Origin: QYQD01 sp040754095
GTDB taxonomy: Bacteria > Desulfobacterota > QYQD01
Direction: 5' to 3'
Length of the DNA stretch: 22,457 bases
Assembly: GCA_040754095.1 (NCBI GenBank)
Contig: JBFMFO010000032.1
Location: 1-22,457 of the forward strand
Below the pieces are notes generated by a model. The model was not told the origin of the DNA. It worked only from the letters and a program-made list of their open reading frames with translations, and ran no database searches. A program made the translations under genes and the position numbers. Within the stretch, counting starts at the first letter, position 1; each line of letters opens with the position of its first letter. Below are positions 21,597 to 22,457 of this stretch, one piece after another.

Positions 21597-22213
21597 CCAA
21601 TTATTAAAAAATGGGAGGTGCTACGATGCACAGAGAATTGCCGACAACAATTGATATCAACAAGGATTTAATCAGGAATATTGAAGCTGCAATGAAAGCG
21701 GCATTGATATACGAAAAATCAACAGGCGGAAAAAGAAAACTTGGCATTACTGGTGAAGTTGGTGAGGTTATCGTTGTTCATTCGCTAAAAGAACAGTTGG
21801 GCCTCAAACTGGTTGCCGACCCTCGATCACAAGGGTTTGATGCCATAGATAAAAGCAATAAATATGTTCAAATCAAGACACGCCGAAGTGAATCGGGAGG
21901 GGAACCTAAGTTGATTGGGCGCATGAGTCGATTTTCTAAGCACCCATTTGATTATGCATTACTGGCTTTCTTGGGCAACGACTACAAGTTACGTAAAGTC
22001 TGGAAACTTTCATATCACAAATTGGTACCGATAATAGAGAAGGAGCAGACAGAAAGAAGCGGCCCGAGGTTAAAGACTTTTATTGAAGCGGCAGGCAAAC
22101 CGATATTTGACGAAACAAATAAGGAAAAGGTCTAACAATCAAATCGAGGCGACAGTGAATAGCCTCTCTGGTTTTTTGGAAAGGCTGGTTGCCCCTGCGC
22201 CTCATTTCCAGCG
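21591..22213 (+). mobile_element. Complete integron gene cassette 1 (623 bp)
   Basis: The cassette runs from T21591 to G22213. It contains one gene in the array orientation (21626-22135) and a 3' attC site (22130-22219) whose first box overlaps the stop codon, the usual compact cassette layout. On excision the circle would join ...GCG to TTAGAC..., giving an R' box GTTAGAC that is the exact complement of its R'' box GTCTAAC. This self-match of the two ends shows the boundaries are right. Confidence 0.85.
21626..22135 (+). CDS. Cassette-borne PD-(D/E)XK nuclease-like protein
   Basis: The 169-residue protein has the order Glu in GITGEVGEVIVVHSL, Asp in GFDAIDKSN and QIKTRR in KYVQIKTRRSESGG. 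This resembles the PD-(D/E)XK nuclease core in its D...QxK variant, seen in DUF6998-like proteins of unknown role. The C-terminal half (DYALLAFLGNDYKLRKVWKL) continues the alpha/beta fold. The ATG at 21626 is chosen because GGGAGG (21613-21618) lies 7 nt upstream; the ATG at 21611 would sit on top of this site. The coding sequence is more AT-rich than the core genes, as expected for a cassette. Nuclease activity is inference; it could act in defence, repair or DNA binding. Confidence 0.7.
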   Translation: MHRELPTTIDINKDLIRNIEAAMKAALIYEKSTGGKRKLGITGEVGEVIVVHSLKEQLGLKLVADPRSQGFDAIDKSNKYVQIKTRRSESGGEPKLIGRMSRFSKHPFDYALLAFLGNDYKLRKVWKLSYHKLVPIIEKEQTERSGPRLKTFIEAAGKPIFDETNKEKV

Positions 22214-22219
22214 TTAAAC
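22130..22219 (+). other. attC recombination site of cassette 1 (90 bp)
   Basis: All four boxes are in place: R'' GTCTAAC (22130-22136), L'' GAGGCG (22146-22151), L' CGCCTC (22198-22203) and R' GTTAAAC (22213-22219). L'' and L' are exact complements. The longer arms AAATCGAGGCG and CGCCTCATTT pair except for one extra C in L'', which is the extrahelical base that directs IntI to the bottom strand. The central loop has its own small hairpin (GAGGC/GCCTC). Length is within the usual attC range. Confidence 0.88.
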
Positions 22220-22457
22220 ATATAATATGATTTTGCCCAAGTTGTGGCGGAAATGGATTTTTTGTTTTAAAGTGGTTATTGGTGATGCAATGCCTGTCTT
22301 GAGATAAAAATAACAGAAGGAAGACTTGCCTTATGAAGATAAAATTCTCACGACATGCTAAAAGGCGGGCAAAACTTTATGAGATTTCTGAAACGACAAT
22401 AAAGGATATTTTAACGAACATGAATTTGCATCAAGGTGAGCATGAGATTATAAAAGA
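22214..22457 (+). mobile_element. Second integron gene cassette, cut by the window end
   Basis: It starts at T22214 with TTAAACATATAATATG. Its own attC should therefore begin with R'' GTTTAAC beyond the window. A 118-bp leader precedes a toxin-like gene at 22333. The long leader could hold the cassette's own promoter, as often in toxin-antitoxin cassettes, but I cannot assign one firmly. Confidence 0.7.
22333..22457 (+). CDS. DUF4258-like protein, 3' end missing
   Basis: The visible 41 codons read MKIKFSRHAKRRAKLYEISE, then TTIKDILTNMNLHQGEHEII. The pattern SRHAKRRAKLY-IS--TIKDIL matches the start of DUF4258 proteins, small RelE/BrnT-like putative toxins often followed by a DUF2283 partner gene. 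AAGGAAG lies upstream of the ATG at a usable distance. Being the gene of cassette 2, it would fit the known habit of arrays to carry toxin-antitoxin modules that stabilise them. The partner is outside the window. Confidence 0.6.
   Translation, partial: MKIKFSRHAKRRAKLYEISETTIKDILTNMNLHQGEHEIIK

Noticed and set aside
22145..22177. GAGGC/GCCTC hairpin followed by TTTTTT as a rho-independent terminator
   Set aside because: The stem is only 5 bp, and the sequence is fully explained as the L'' box and central loop of the attC site.
22227..22307. 26-codon open frame starting ATGATTTTGCCC in cassette 2
   Set aside because: There is no ribosome binding site and no recognisable product; it is more likely the leader of the toxin-like gene.
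1..22457. CRISPR arrays, rRNA genes, complete insertion sequences, phage genes
   Set aside because: There are no regularly spaced direct repeats, no rRNA sequence, and no transposase, integrase or phage structural gene in any frame.

Overview
The window looks like a chromosomal segment of a Gram-negative, Deltaproteobacteria/Desulfobacterota-like bacterium. The outer-membrane genes (lpxC, gmhA) show the Gram-negative envelope. The fused cobA-hemD, the long-form HisG with a downstream TPR lipoprotein gene, the rnc/radical SAM/era/mobA cluster and the many palindromic intergenic repeats fit that group. The taxonomic guess is inference from gene order and style only.

Layout. Positions 1-90 hold the start of a leftward gene behind an unusual leader that can hide or expose its ribosome binding site. 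A HAD nucleotidase (191-910, +) follows. Then comes a long leftward block: engB, a TPR lipoprotein gene, hisG and hisI (the last three overlapping), lpxC, the cluster rnc > Elp3-like radical SAM > era > mobA, and an HU gene. From 9634 transcription is mostly rightward: gmhA, a deoxyhypusine-synthase-like gene, fmdB, hemC and cobA-hemD. Next is a looser accessory stretch (14414-17541) with a membrane protein, a PilZ protein, a J-domain protein and two tiny Cys-containing proteins. The CCA/poly(A) polymerase family gene, a YhcC-type radical SAM gene and an HD-domain hydrolase follow.

The right end (about 21528 to 22457) is the start of an integron cassette array. A promoter-like sequence points into it, followed by an attI-like site. 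One complete gene cassette (21591-22213) carries a PD-(D/E)XK-like protein and a textbook 90-bp attC site. A second cassette, cut by the window end, carries a DUF4258-like protein. No integrase gene is visible, and only 119 bp separate the HD-domain gene from the first cassette. The cassette's first bases (TTAGAC) are the exact complement of its own attC R'' box (GTCTAAC), as expected for an excised and integrated circle.

Most gaps between genes are occupied by small inverted-repeat elements of several families. One 147-bp family is present twice in opposite orientation, and one copy is flanked by a 13-bp direct repeat. Others abut or supply stop codons (gmhA, mobA) or have altered a protein C-terminus (cca). 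How the genes work together: hemC and cobA-hemD make the tetrapyrrole precursors uroporphyrinogen III and precorrin-2; hisI/hisG serve histidine synthesis; lpxC and gmhA serve lipid A and LPS core; rnc, era and engB serve RNA processing and ribosome assembly; mobA serves molybdenum cofactor maturation.
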